From contig NZ_CP154262.1 of NCBI RefSeq assembly GCF_039529835.1, positions 124,001 to 188,000 of the forward strand: DNA of 64,000 nt, read 5' to 3'. Below are positions 33,707 to 42,889 of the stretch, in pieces. Position numbers and translations under genes: made by a program. How positions within the stretch are numbered: the stretch's first letter is position 1; every line of letters begins with the position of its first letter. Below the pieces are notes generated by a model, which worked only from the letters and a program-made list of their open reading frames with translations, made no database searches and was not told where the DNA came from. The DNA comes from Arthrobacter sp. TMP15. Its GTDB lineage: Bacteria > Actinomycetota > Actinomycetes > Actinomycetales > Micrococcaceae.

Positions 33707-34885
33707 CTAAAAGACCGGCTCCGGCTTCTTGCCCTGGAGGGCGCGGACCAGTGGCTCCACATAACGGGCGGCAATGGGGCCGCTGACGGCCATGATGAGC
33801 ACATATGTGGCGGCCAGGGCGGCAAGCTCCCCAGGTACTGCTCCGGAGGCCACGGCTAAGCCGGCAATGACGATTGAGAATTCTCCACGCGCAATCAAAG
33901 CGGCACCGGCACGGGCACGGCCGGGGATGCCAATGCCCTGCCGCTGCGCCGCCCACCAGCCGGTGGCCACCTTGGTGATCGTTGTGACAAGAGCTAGGAG
34001 GAGTGCCACACCGAGAACAGGAGGGATGCTGCGCGGATCGGTGTTCAGTCCGAAAAGAACAAAGAACATGGCGGCGAAGAGATCACGCAAGGGCTCAAGG
34101 ACCCGTGTGGCGTTCTCTGCGGTGCCCCCTGATATTGCGATCCCTAGCAGGAACGCCCCAACGGCTGCCGAGACCTGCAACGCTGATGCCACCCCAGCCA
34201 CAAGCAGTGCCGCACCGAGCAGCTTTAGTAGAAAAGATTCCCGGTCGGGGCTGTCTAAAACGCTGGAGACCATGTGCCCGTATCGCAGCGCACCCAGCAG
34301 GACCAAGGTGATGACGGCCAGCGAAATACCCACGGCCGTGAATCCTCCCATGAAAGACATGCCCGATAAAACGGCAGTCAAAATAGGTAAATAGGCCGCC
34401 ATGGCGAGGTCTTCAATCACCAAAATAGCCAAAATGACAGGAGTTTCACGGTTTCCGAGCCGGCCAAGATCGCCAAGAACCTTAGCAATGATGCCGGAGG
34501 AAGAACTGTAGGTGATACCGGCCATCACCAGGGCACCCACGGGACCCCAGCCCAGGATCAACGCAACTCCTACCCCTGGCAGCATGTTCAGAACCAGGTC
34601 AACCAAACCTGCCAACCAGGACTGTTTCAGGCCTGTTACGAGCTCCTTTGCCGTATATTCCAAACCAAGCATAAGCAGCAGGAGGATGACACCAATTTCG
34701 CTGGCAATATGGGCGAAGCCGTCAATCCCACCCAAGTTAACGAAGCCACCTTCACCGAAAGCCAGGCCTCCAAGCAAGTAAAGCGGTACGGGAGACATCC
34801 CAATGCGCCCCGCGAGACGACCCAAAAAACCGAGCCCGAAAAAGACTATTCCAAGCTGGATGAGGGAGAGGGTCGTTGCTTCCAC
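33707..34885 (-). CDS. K+/H+ (cation:proton) antiporter, KhtU/CPA2-like
   Basis: A 392-residue membrane protein with about 12 helices of the Na_H_exchanger (CPA2/KefB) fold. Landmarks are LYLLGGLAFGEGG, IGVILLLLMLGLEYTAKEL, the ITYSSSSGIIAKVLGDLGRLGN discontinuous helix and FFVLFGLNTDPRSIPP. Unlike KefB/C it has no C-terminal TrkA-N domain; the regulatory TrkA-C part is the separate upstream gene, as in Bacillus KhtTU. Probably expels K+ in exchange for protons. Confidence 0.9.
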   Translation of the reverse strand: MEATTLSLIQLGIVFFGLGFLGRLAGRIGMSPVPLYLLGGLAFGEGGFVNLGGIDGFAHIASEIGVILLLLMLGLEYTAKELVTGLKQSWLAGLVDLVLNMLPGVGVALILGWGPVGALVMAGITYSSSSGIIAKVLGDLGRLGNRETPVILAILVIEDLAMAAYLPILTAVLSGMSFMGGFTAVGISLAVITLVLLGALRYGHMVSSVLDSPDRESFLLKLLGAALLVAGVASALQVSAAVGAFLLGIAISGGTAENATRVLEPLRDLFAAMFFVLFGLNTDPRSIPPVLGVALLLALVTTITKVATGWWAAQRQGIGIPGRARAGAALIARGEFSIVIAGLAVASGAVPGELAALAATYVLIMAVSGPIAARYVEPLVRALQGKKPEPVF

Positions 34886-34891
34886 GGCGAA

Positions 34892-35377
34892 CTACAACCG
34901 TGACTGCAAGATGAGTGCAGCTTCCGCAAGCCCTTCATCGGTACCAACAATGACAACCATGTCACCTACATGCAGGGTTGCGTCCGGACGCGGTGAACCA
35001 ACCACGTCACCGTCCCGCAGCAAGGCGACTATGGAGGTCCCTGTCCGTGTGCGCATCTGTGTATCGCCCAAGGGCCGTCCAGCGAATGCGGAGCCCTTGC
35101 GAATCATGATTTGGTGCGTACTGACACCCGAAACACTTTCCTGCTCGGCGCTGAGTTGAGCAATGAGCTGGGCTGATCCCAAGAGCGTTCCCAGCGCTGC
35201 GGCTTCCTCGGCGCTGAGCGGTATGGAAGCGGCACAAGCGTCCGGGTCATCCACACGCGAGAGGATCAGTTCTGTGTGGCCGTCACGATGGGTTACAACA
35301 CCAACGCGCCGTCCGGTGGCTAGCCGCAGTTCTCTGCGCACACCAATGCCTGGAAGAGGCGTCTCTTCAATATTCAT
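34892..35377 (-). CDS. Regulatory subunit of K+/H+ antiporter (KhtT-like, TrkA-C domain)
   Basis: ATG at 35377 begins MNIEETPLPGIGVRRELRLA, the usual start of actinobacterial KhtT-like proteins; the frame is open further upstream but only antisense to dcd. The 161-residue protein ends in a TrkA-C domain (GSAFAGRPLGDTQMRTRTGT, LHVGDMVVIVGTDEGL), which in B. subtilis KhtT binds c-di-AMP and gates the antiporter. It lies 6 bp upstream of the antiporter gene on the same strand. Confidence 0.9.
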   Translation of the reverse strand: MNIEETPLPGIGVRRELRLATGRRVGVVTHRDGHTELILSRVDDPDACAASIPLSAEEAAALGTLLGSAQLIAQLSAEQESVSGVSTHQIMIRKGSAFAGRPLGDTQMRTRTGTSIVALLRDGDVVGSPRPDATLHVGDMVVIVGTDEGLAEAALILQSRL

Positions 35378-35464
35378 GGTTCTTACTTTAGCTGTGGAAC
35401 GCGCACAAGGCCCACGCAGGACTCTTGCTGTAGTTCTTGGGGGTAAATGCGCTATTTTTAGTAG

Positions 35465-36040
35465 GTGCTGATCTCTGACCGCGATATACGTGCCGAAATT
35501 GCAGCCAAGCGCATTGTCTTGGACCCCTATGACCCTGCCATGGTGCAGCCGTCGAGTGTTGACGTGCGCATTGACAGGTATTTCCGCCTGTTCGATAACC
35601 ACCGCTACGCTCACATCGATCCGGCGGAGGAGCAGCCCGAGCTGACTCGGATGATTGAGGTTGCGCCGGAGGAACCTTTCATTCTGCATCCGGGGGAGTT
35701 CGCCTTAGCCTCCACCTATGAAACCGTCACTCTGCCGGACGACGTCGCCGCGCGCCTAGAAGGAAAATCCTCTCTGGGCCGTCTTGGTCTTGTTACGCAC
35801 TCCACGGCGGGCTTCATTGATCCGGGGTTTTCCGGTCACATCACCTTGGAACTTTCCAATGCGGCGACTCTGCCCATCAAACTCTGGCCCGGGATGAAGA
35901 TTGGTCAGCTTTGTTTCTTCCAGCTGAGCTCACCCGCCGAGAACCCGTACGGCACGGGCCCGCACCAGAACCGCTATCAGGGTCAGCGCGGCCCAACAGC
36001 GTCACGTTCCTTCCTTAACTTCCACCGCACGAAGATCTAG
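35465..36040 (+). CDS. dcd: dCTP deaminase
   Basis: A 191-residue Dcd: [17 protein letters not shown] start, [16 protein letters not shown], the active-site stretch [20 protein letters not shown] and [20 protein letters not shown]. It deaminates dCTP to feed dTTP synthesis. The mycobacterial homolog also cleaves dUTP; whether this one is bifunctional cannot be told. The start is GTG at 35465 with a poor ribosome-binding site. Divergent from the KhtT-like gene. Confidence 0.96.
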   Translation: MLISDRDIRAEIAAKRIVLDPYDPAMVQPSSVDVRIDRYFRLFDNHRYAHIDPAEEQPELTRMIEVAPEEPFILHPGEFALASTYETVTLPDDVAARLEGKSSLGRLGLVTHSTAGFIDPGFSGHITLELSNAATLPIKLWPGMKIGQLCFFQLSSPAENPYGTGPHQNRYQGQRGPTASRSFLNFHRTKI

Positions 36041-36154
36041 TGGACACGAAGTCCTAGTGAACCGGGGTTCGCTTAAAGTACGCACCCAGAACCTGCCCTT
36101 CCCTTAAGAAGGCGCCCGCCGTCGTCGTACTTCAGCGGGATGAGCGCACCATAA
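36041..36154. other. Spacer between convergent dcd and MFS genes
   Basis: 114 bp. No clear terminator hairpin with a T-run was found; nothing else recognised. Confidence 0.4.
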
Positions 36155-37495
36155 TTAGACGCGTGCGGCTGTGTGAAATTCTGGCTTTTTGACAGGTAAT
36201 AGCAGTACCAGGCCCAGCACCAGGACCACCAGGATCCCTAAGATGCCCCAGCGCTGGGAGCCGAATTGGGTGATGAAGAGGGTAAAGAGTGCCGGTGCCA
36301 TGAAGGATACGGCCCGCCCTGTGGTGGCGTAGAGGCCGAAGAGTTCGCCCTCTTGTCCATCCGGTGCAAGCCTGGCGATGAACGTCCGTGAGGATGATTG
36401 GGCTGGGCCCACGAACAGGGTCAGCAACAGTCCAAAGACCCAGAATGCTGTTTGGCCGTGGAGGAAAAACAAGAAAGTGGCACTGATGATTAGGCCCAAC
36501 AGGGACGTCACAATGACTGCCTTGGGACCAAATTTGTCATCGAAGAATCCGGCGGATAGGGCTCCCGCAGCAGCCACAACATTGCCGGCAATGGCGAAGA
36601 TGAGCACATCGGCCGTCTTGAATCCAAATGTTCCCACTGCGATGACGGCACCAAAAGTGAAGATCGCGGCCAGCCCGTCGCGGAAAACAGCGCTGGCAAT
36701 CAGAAAAAACAGGGTGTGACGGGAGGTGCGGTAAAGCCTGACGATTGTGTGCCACAACTCTAGGTAGGCCGCAAAGAAGCCCACTTTGGGCATGTTCGGG
36801 TTGCGCGGCGCTTCGGGGATGGCGAACATGACCGGGATGGCGAAAATAATTATCCACACGGCGGAGAATAATGCCACCACGCGGTAGGTCATGCCGTTCT
36901 CGCTGGTGATCCCGAAGATCCCGACATCCGGCTGGATCAAGGTGAAATAAACGATCAGCAAGGCCACGATGCCGCCAAGATATCCGGCCGCCCAACCAAA
37001 GCCGCTGACTTTGCCAATCGTTGACTTGGTGGAGATTTGCAGCAACATGGCGTTGTAATTGACGCCCGCGATCTCAAAGAAGACATGCCCAGCCGCGATG
37101 AGCAGGCATCCCAGGAGTAGATAGGACTCCTGCGGTTGGACAAAAAAGCAGGCCGCGGTCAACAATGCCACCACTAAAGTGTTGATGCCTAGCCACATCT
37201 TGCGCCGTCCGCTATGGTCGGTGCGTTGTCCCGAGACTGGGGCAAGTAGCGCGATGGCTAAGCCACCTATGGACATGGTTAGACCAAGTAGCGCCGAGGC
37301 GCGGTCAGCACCTCCGAAAGCATCCCCTGTGAGATACAAAGCTGTGAAGATGAAAGTGGTCATGACGGCGTTGAATGCTGCACCACCCCAATCCCACAAC
37401 GACCACGCAACAATTTGCCATGTTGTACCGGTCGTTTTGCTCGTGCCCGATGGCGGCGAGGCGGCTACGGAAGGGTAGTCAGTCATAGGGCACAT
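36155..37495 (-). CDS. MFS transporter, Atg22/UMF1 family
   Basis: A 446-residue protein with about 12 helices. WSLWDWGGAAFNAVMTTFIF before helix 1, an SGQRTDHSGRRKMWL loop (motif A) and AGVNYNAMLLQISTKSTIGKVSG are typical of the UMF1/vacuole-effluxer (Atg22-like) group. The substrate is unknown in bacteria. Two ATGs (37495 and 37486) are possible starts and neither has a good ribosome-binding site. Divergent from the Mrp operon. Confidence 0.88.
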   Translation of the reverse strand: MCPMTDYPSVAASPPSGTSKTTGTTWQIVAWSLWDWGGAAFNAVMTTFIFTALYLTGDAFGGADRASALLGLTMSIGGLAIALLAPVSGQRTDHSGRRKMWLGINTLVVALLTAACFFVQPQESYLLLGCLLIAAGHVFFEIAGVNYNAMLLQISTKSTIGKVSGFGWAAGYLGGIVALLIVYFTLIQPDVGIFGITSENGMTYRVVALFSAVWIIIFAIPVMFAIPEAPRNPNMPKVGFFAAYLELWHTIVRLYRTSRHTLFFLIASAVFRDGLAAIFTFGAVIAVGTFGFKTADVLIFAIAGNVVAAAGALSAGFFDDKFGPKAVIVTSLLGLIISATFLFFLHGQTAFWVFGLLLTLFVGPAQSSSRTFIARLAPDGQEGELFGLYATTGRAVSFMAPALFTLFITQFGSQRWGILGILVVLVLGLVLLLPVKKPEFHTAARV

Positions 37496-37707
37496 GTTAT
37501 CCGGGGAAAACGATCAAGGAGGTAACCTCGGATGAACGTTTTGGGCGGACCGCTTCCTCTGGCCAGTTTTTGCGGTGCCACAATTGGGGCCGGCCATGCA
37601 GCGGGAGGGTAAATTCCGGGGTGCGAGTTGGTAGACTACAGGGGTCGGGAACCGACTTTAACCCCCGTGATTCGCTCATCTTCAGCCCGAAACATGCGGA
37701 GTCTTCA
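37496..37707. promoter_or_regulatory. Control region and structured leader of the Mrp operon
   Basis: The 212 bp between the divergent MFS and mrpA genes hold a possible -10 (TAGACT, 37632-37637) followed at once by a compact structured stretch: GTCGG-GAA-CCGAC (37644-37656) nested within ACAGGG/CCCCCGT (37638-37667). It would be near the start of the transcript, about 40 bases before the mrpA ribosome-binding site. I do not recognise a known riboswitch family. Confidence 0.4.
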
Positions 37708-40686
37708 GTGTTGTTTGTCCTTTGCGCGCACTTCATCGTCGCCATTTTCGCGCCCATATTATTTTCTCGATTCGGCAGAGCAGCATTTTATTTTCTTGCT
37801 GCGGTTCCTGGAATCAGCTTCATCTGGCTCGTGTCGCAATACCAAAATGTGTATTCACTCACACACGCTAACCCTTCGTTAGAGATCTCCTGGGTTCACG
37901 CGTTGGGCCTGGAACTCTCCTTTCACATGGATCCACTATCTTGGCTGCTGTCTCTGCTGGTCCTGGGTGTTGGTGCTCTGGTGCTCGCCTACTGTGCCAG
38001 GTACTTTAAATCCAACGACGCCGGATTGGGCGGGTTCGGCGCGCAACTCCTGGCCTTTGCCGGAGTCATGTTTGGGCTGGTAACCGCAGACAACTTGATC
38101 TTGTTGTTTGTTTTTTGGGAACTAACCACAGTACTTTCCTACCTGCTGATCGGCTATGCCCGGACACGCGTTGCCGCAAGGCGTGCAGCGTTGCAGGCGC
38201 TGATGGTGACAACCTTTGGTGGGCTGGCCATGCTGGTGGGCTTGATCATGCTGGGCGAAAGTGCCGGAACGTACAGTATTTCCGGGGTTTTGGACAGAGC
38301 ACCGGAGCTGATGAGCGCCGTCGGAAGTTCTGGCACAATCATCGATATTGCCATCGCGTTGATCCTCGTGGGGGCCGTGACAAAATCGGCTCTGCTGCCC
38401 TTCCACTTCTGGCTTCCGGGCGCTATGGCTGCGCCCACCCCCGTCAGCGCGTATCTACATGCTGCCGCAATGGTGAAGGCTGGAATTTACCTCATTGCAC
38501 GCCTGGCACCAGGTTTCTCCCAGACCCAGTATTGGCAGACAATAATTGTAGTGCTAGGTCTAAGCACCATGCTCCTGGGCGGTTGGCGTGCACTTCGGCA
38601 GCATGACCTGAAGTTAATTTTGGCCTACGGAACCGTCAGTCAACTGGGTTTTATCACCCTAGTTGTCGGGTTGGGGGGTCAAGAAGCGGCCATGGCAGGT
38701 ATGGCGATGGTGCTGGCGCACGGCCTATTCAAGGCATCCCTATTCCTGGTCGTCGGCATTATTGACCACCAAAGCGGAACCCGCGATATACGCCAGCTAT
38801 CTGGCGTTTTTAAGTCCGCACCAAAATTAGGGGTTGTGGCACTGATAGGTGCGGCATCAATGGCCGGGTTGCCGCCTCTGGCTGGGTTTGTTGCCAAGGA
38901 AGCTATCTTTACGGCGTTCATCGCCTCGGCCGTTAACGGCCCTGCTGGTCCTTTAGTTGGCTGGCTAGTTTTGGCAGGTATGGTGGTGGGTTCGGTGCTG
39001 ACATTTGCCTACAGTGCAAGGTTCTTCTGGGGTGGTTTCGGTACCAAGGCCAAGGGTATGGCTACCGCGTTTAAGCGAGTTGACTGGTTGTTCCTTGCCG
39101 CCCCAGCCACACTAAGTGCGTTAACGCTTATTTTCGGTTTCCTACCCCATGTGGTTGAACGCTGGATTGCACCCTACAGCGCACAGTTTCCCGCATATGA
39201 CGCGGCAGGTATGCATCTGCTGTTGTGGCATGGGTTCACCCCGGCGCTGGGACTCAGTGCCATCGTGGTTGCGGGAGGAATCGGCCTGTTCCTGATGCGC
39301 GGCACGCTGGAAAGCTGGCAGCGTCGGATCCAAGGCGTCATTGACTTTGAACGGGGATACCGCCAATCAGTTGTGGCCTTGGATGCCGTGGCCATTTGGG
39401 TTACCGGACGCACTCAGCGTGGTTCCTTGTTCTTTTACCTTGCGGTAATTTTATCAACAGCGATTTCTGCGGTGTTGGCGGTACTGTTCCTGAACGAACA
39501 GCAGTGGACTACGAATATTTATTTCATAGATCCTTCATCCCCGTTCCAAATGATCGCCGGTGCAGTGATAGTCATTGGCGCCGTTGCAGCCGCTAGAGCG
39601 AATAAAAGGTTCATGGCTGTTTTGCTTGTGTCAGTCACCGGCTACGGCGTCGCACTGCTCTTCGCGTTACAAGGTGCCCCCGACCTGGCGTTAACCCAGA
39701 TGCTTGTGGAAACAATAATTTTGGTGGCGTTTGTCTTGGCCATGCGTTCTCTGCCGCCGCGTCTGCTTGAGCGCACGGCAACCGGTACGCACCGTATTGT
39801 GCGGTTGATTATTGGGGTTGGTTTTGGTGCAACCATGGTGGTGGTAGCCATCGTCGCCATGGGTGCGCGCATTCACGACCCCGTCAGCTTGAGTTTGCCG
39901 AAACTGGCGTATGAAGGTGGTGGTGGACTCAACGTTGTCAATGTGACCCTGGTGGATATTCGCGCCTGGGATACCTTTGGCGAGATCTCTGTCCTGGCCA
40001 TGGCCGCCACAGGGGTGGCGAGCTTGATCTTTGTCAGGGGCCGTGGCCAGCGGTTGCCGCGTGCTGAGACCGTGGAGACGGGCAGCATTGGCAAGTTGGC
40101 GCAGCCGGGGTTCCACCCAGCCATTCAAGTCGCTAAAAAGTTCACGGCTTCGTCAGGGAATCCCTGGCTCGTAGCCGGCCGCACACTAGCCCCGGAGCGG
40201 CGTTCGATCATTATTGAGGTGGTTACGCGGCTGGTGTTCCACAGCATTATCATCATTTCCGTTTACCTGCTTTTGGCAGGGCACAACGGCACAGGGGGCG
40301 GCTTTGCCGGTGGCTTGGTAGCCGGGCTTGCGCTCACCACCCGTTACTTGGCTGGCGGCCGTTTTGAGCTGGAAGAAGCTACCCGGATTTCAGCTGGTAC
40401 GTTGTTGGGCCTCGGACTGGCCATGGCCGCGCTGACAGGACTGGTACCGCTATTCTTTGGTGGAGAAATCTTCCAAAGTGCCATTTTCGCTTTCGATCTA
40501 CCCATTTTTGGACACGTGAAATTCGTGACCTCCACTCTCTTCGACATTGGCGTGTATTTAGTGGTGGTGGGCTTGGTCATTGATGTGCTGCGCAGCCTTG
40601 GTTCAGAAATTGACCAGCATGAAGAAAACGGCATGGATGGGTTTGAACTAATTGAAGACGACGAACCAATGGAGGTTGGTCGATGA
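37708..40686 (+). CDS. mrpA: Mrp Na+/H+ antiporter subunit A (fused with subunit B domain)
   Basis: GTG at 37708 follows GCGGAG by 6 bases and gives the standard MLFVLCAHF start; upstream in-frame codons look non-coding. The 992-residue protein has about 20 helices. Its NuoL-like part carries conserved Lys/His/Glu of the proton path (FFWELTTVLSYLLIG, KSALLPFHFWLPGAMAAPTPVSAYLHAAAMVKAGIY). The C-terminal 150 residues (FHSIIIISVYLLLAGHNGTGG onward) are an MrpB domain, so no separate mrpB is needed. It drives Na+ export by the proton gradient as part of a large membrane complex, followed by C-G with overlapping codons. Confidence 0.95.
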   Translation: MLFVLCAHFIVAIFAPILFSRFGRAAFYFLAAVPGISFIWLVSQYQNVYSLTHANPSLEISWVHALGLELSFHMDPLSWLLSLLVLGVGALVLAYCARYFKSNDAGLGGFGAQLLAFAGVMFGLVTADNLILLFVFWELTTVLSYLLIGYARTRVAARRAALQALMVTTFGGLAMLVGLIMLGESAGTYSISGVLDRAPELMSAVGSSGTIIDIAIALILVGAVTKSALLPFHFWLPGAMAAPTPVSAYLHAAAMVKAGIYLIARLAPGFSQTQYWQTIIVVLGLSTMLLGGWRALRQHDLKLILAYGTVSQLGFITLVVGLGGQEAAMAGMAMVLAHGLFKASLFLVVGIIDHQSGTRDIRQLSGVFKSAPKLGVVALIGAASMAGLPPLAGFVAKEAIFTAFIASAVNGPAGPLVGWLVLAGMVVGSVLTFAYSARFFWGGFGTKAKGMATAFKRVDWLFLAAPATLSALTLIFGFLPHVVERWIAPYSAQFPAYDAAGMHLLLWHGFTPALGLSAIVVAGGIGLFLMRGTLESWQRRIQGVIDFERGYRQSVVALDAVAIWVTGRTQRGSLFFYLAVILSTAISAVLAVLFLNEQQWTTNIYFIDPSSPFQMIAGAVIVIGAVAAARANKRFMAVLLVSVTGYGVALLFALQGAPDLALTQMLVETIILVAFVLAMRSLPPRLLERTATGTHRIVRLIIGVGFGATMVVVAIVAMGARIHDPVSLSLPKLAYEGGGGLNVVNVTLVDIRAWDTFGEISVLAMAATGVASLIFVRGRGQRLPRAETVETGSIGKLAQPGFHPAIQVAKKFTASSGNPWLVAGRTLAPERRSIIIEVVTRLVFHSIIIISVYLLLAGHNGTGGGFAGGLVAGLALTTRYLAGGRFELEEATRISAGTLLGLGLAMAALTGLVPLFFGGEIFQSAIFAFDLPIFGHVKFVTSTLFDIGVYLVVVGLVIDVLRSLGSEIDQHEENGMDGFELIEDDEPMEVGR

Positions 40687-41264
40687 GTGTAAACCTGACC
40701 CTGCTCCTGGTGATGGGTGTCCTGTTTGCCGTGGGTATTTACCTATTGTTGGAACGAAGCCTCACCCGTGTGCTGCTGGGCCTGATGCTGCTGGCCAATG
40801 CCACAAACCTGCTCCTGCTAACAACTGGTGGATACGCAGGTTTGGCACCGATCTTTGATAAGGATATTTCCCCCACAGAGTTCAATGATCCCTTGCCTCA
40901 AGCGTTCATCCTGACCTCGATTGTGATTTCTTTTGCGGTCACAGCATTCATGTTGAGCCTGATATACCGCTCATGGTTGTTGAGCCGCGCAGATGATATT
41001 CAAGTTGATACGGAGGATCTCCGGGTCGCCAAACAAGACCTGTATGACAACGAGGAGGACTCCGAGATTGCCATTGAGATCTCCGATTTTCACGAGAACA
41101 ACCAGCCAGCGAACAAACGTGAGACAGTCCCTGGCATGCATTATCGCAAGGTAATTGATCCGAAGAAGCCAGCACCCAGTAGGCCGGCACCGAAGAAGTC
41201 AGCATCTAAGAAGCCGGCCCCGAAGAAGTCAGCACCTAAGAAGCCAGGGAAGGAGCAGGAATGA
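40683..41264 (+). CDS. mrpC: Mrp Na+/H+ antiporter subunit C with a Lys/Pro/Ala repeat tail
   Basis: The first 110 residues are MrpC/NuoK-like with three helices (LLLVMGVLFAVGIYLLLERS, LLGLMLLANATNLLLLTTGG, a QAFILTSIVISFAVTAFML helix). Typical MrpC ends there at about 115-130 residues. Here about 75 more follow: an acidic linker and then six five-residue units of the form KKPAP/KKSAP. The tail must face the cytoplasm and is strongly basic. ATGA overlaps link it to mrpA and mrpD. Confidence 0.93.
   Translation: MSVNLTLLLVMGVLFAVGIYLLLERSLTRVLLGLMLLANATNLLLLTTGGYAGLAPIFDKDISPTEFNDPLPQAFILTSIVISFAVTAFMLSLIYRSWLLSRADDIQVDTEDLRVAKQDLYDNEEDSEIAIEISDFHENNQPANKRETVPGMHYRKVIDPKKPAPSRPAPKKSASKKPAPKKSAPKKPGKEQE
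41163..41252 (+). repeat. Six 15-bp tandem units in the mrpC tail
   Basis: Six consecutive 15-bp units (consensus AAGAAGCCAGCACCC) encode KKPAP, SRPAP, KKSAS, KKPAP, KKSAP and KKPGK. Units differ by a few bases, so the array is older than a fresh duplication. Confidence 0.9.
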
Positions 41265-42889
41265 ATGTTGCTAGTTTTGCGCCACTGGCCGTAGTCCTGC
41301 CTTTTCTGGGCGCGGCTTTGGCGTTCGTGCTGATCAGGCGCCCCGGAGCGCAGCGCCGGGTCAGTCTCACAACCATCAGCGCCACCTTGGCACTGGAAGT
41401 CTGGGTGTTGGCCAGCGTTTGGACAAGCGGACCCATTGCCGTTCAGCTTGGTGGCTGGTCCCCTCCTTTCGGCATTGTGATGGTTGCCGACCAGTTCTCT
41501 TCATTACTGTTAGTTGTCTCCTCTGCTGTAAGTTTGGCGGTCCTTGCTTATGCCACAGGTCAGGGTGCCGCGGACGGTGAAGAAGGTGGACCCGTTTCGG
41601 TTTTCCACCCCACCTATTTGATTCTGGTGGCAGGGGTTTCCAATGCGTTCCTAGCAGGAGATTTATTCAATCTTTATGTGGGCTTTGAGATCCTGTTGAC
41701 TGCCAGTTACGTCCTCATGACGTTCGGCGGCACCGGCTCCCGGATCAGGGCTGGCATCACCTATGTAGTTGTCAGCGTGGTTTCCTCATTGCTGTTTCTG
41801 ATTGCCATTGGGATGGTTTATGGTGCAACGGGAACAGTGAACTTGGCTGATCTGGCGGTGAAGCTTGGCGAACTGGACCAAGGCACGCAGAACCTATTGC
41901 ATGTGTTGTTGCTGGTGGCCTTTGGGATCAAGGCAGCCGTTTTCCCGTTGTCCTTTTGGCTCCCGGACTCCTATCCAACAGCTCCAGCACCGGTCACAGC
42001 AGTATTTGCGGGGCTGCTCACCAAAGTTGGCGTCTATGCCATCATCCGAACCGAAACACTACTCTTCCCCTCGAATGATTTTAACTCTGCGCTTCTGGTT
42101 GTGGCCCTGCTGACCATGATCGTGGGTGTCCTTGGGGCCGTGGCACAAACTGATATCAAGCGCATGCTCTCCTTCACCCTGGTGAGCCACATCGGGTACA
42201 TGATCTTCGGCGTCGCACTTTCATCGGTGCTGGGTTTGGCCGCAACAATCTTCTACGTCATTCACCACATCACCGTCCAAACCAGTCTGTTCATGGTGAC
42301 GGGGCTGATCGAACGGCGTGGCGGGACCTCCTCGATTGCGCGTCTGGGGGGTCTGGCGAAGCTCTCTCCCATACTGGCGGTGCTGTACTTTGTCCCCGCC
42401 ATGAACCTGGCCGGAATCCCGCCGTTCTCCGGATTCCTGGGCAAACTGGGCTTGCTGCAGGCAGGTGTGGCTGACGGTACGCCGCTCGCTTACGCCCTTG
42501 TGGTGGGCGCAGTGGTGGCCAGTTTGCTCACACTGCTAGTCATGGCCAGAGTGTGGAACCGTGTATTTTGGCGTAGTACCGCAGATGCACAGGACCCGGA
42601 TCCAGTGCTGCTGGCAACTGCCCCCGACGCTTCGGGTACGCCAAGTATGCGGGCACTTCGCACCAGTAAACATGTTGATGCCACCAAGGGGCGTTTTGCC
42701 GGAGACAATGAGATTCCGATCCTGCCCAGTGCAATGGTGTATTCCACGATGGGCTTGGTAGTTCTTGGGGTGGCCATGACAGTCTTTGCGGGACCGCTCT
42801 TTGAGTTGTGCCAGACAGCAGCCACAGGCATGCTTGAACGCACTCCCTATATTGAAGCTGTGCTGGGTCTAGGGGCGGGAACGCGATGA
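41261..42889 (+). CDS. mrpD: Mrp Na+/H+ antiporter subunit D
   Basis: A 542-residue NuoM/N-like subunit with about 14 helices. Proton-path motifs include LYVGFEILLTASYVLM (conserved Glu), GIKAAVFPLSFWLPDSYPTAP (conserved Lys) and TDIKRMLSFTLVSHIGYMIFG. A cytoplasmic loop of about 55 residues (residues about 440-490, with DPDPVLLATAPDASG) is somewhat long. Overlaps both neighbours by ATGA. Confidence 0.95.
   Translation: MNVASFAPLAVVLPFLGAALAFVLIRRPGAQRRVSLTTISATLALEVWVLASVWTSGPIAVQLGGWSPPFGIVMVADQFSSLLLVVSSAVSLAVLAYATGQGAADGEEGGPVSVFHPTYLILVAGVSNAFLAGDLFNLYVGFEILLTASYVLMTFGGTGSRIRAGITYVVVSVVSSLLFLIAIGMVYGATGTVNLADLAVKLGELDQGTQNLLHVLLLVAFGIKAAVFPLSFWLPDSYPTAPAPVTAVFAGLLTKVGVYAIIRTETLLFPSNDFNSALLVVALLTMIVGVLGAVAQTDIKRMLSFTLVSHIGYMIFGVALSSVLGLAATIFYVIHHITVQTSLFMVTGLIERRGGTSSIARLGGLAKLSPILAVLYFVPAMNLAGIPPFSGFLGKLGLLQAGVADGTPLAYALVVGAVVASLLTLLVMARVWNRVFWRSTADAQDPDPVLLATAPDASGTPSMRALRTSKHVDATKGRFAGDNEIPILPSAMVYSTMGLVVLGVAMTVFAGPLFELCQTAATGMLERTPYIEAVLGLGAGTR

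Noticed and set aside
35378-35689. A longer KhtT-like protein beginning upstream within dcd
   Set aside because: The first 104 residues of that frame are antisense to dcd codons; the KhtT-like start MNIEETPLPGIG is at 35377.
37570-37707. A longer N-terminus of MrpA
   Set aside because: Those codons do not resemble MrpA, include the promoter and leader structure, and GTG 37708 gives the standard start with a ribosome-binding site.
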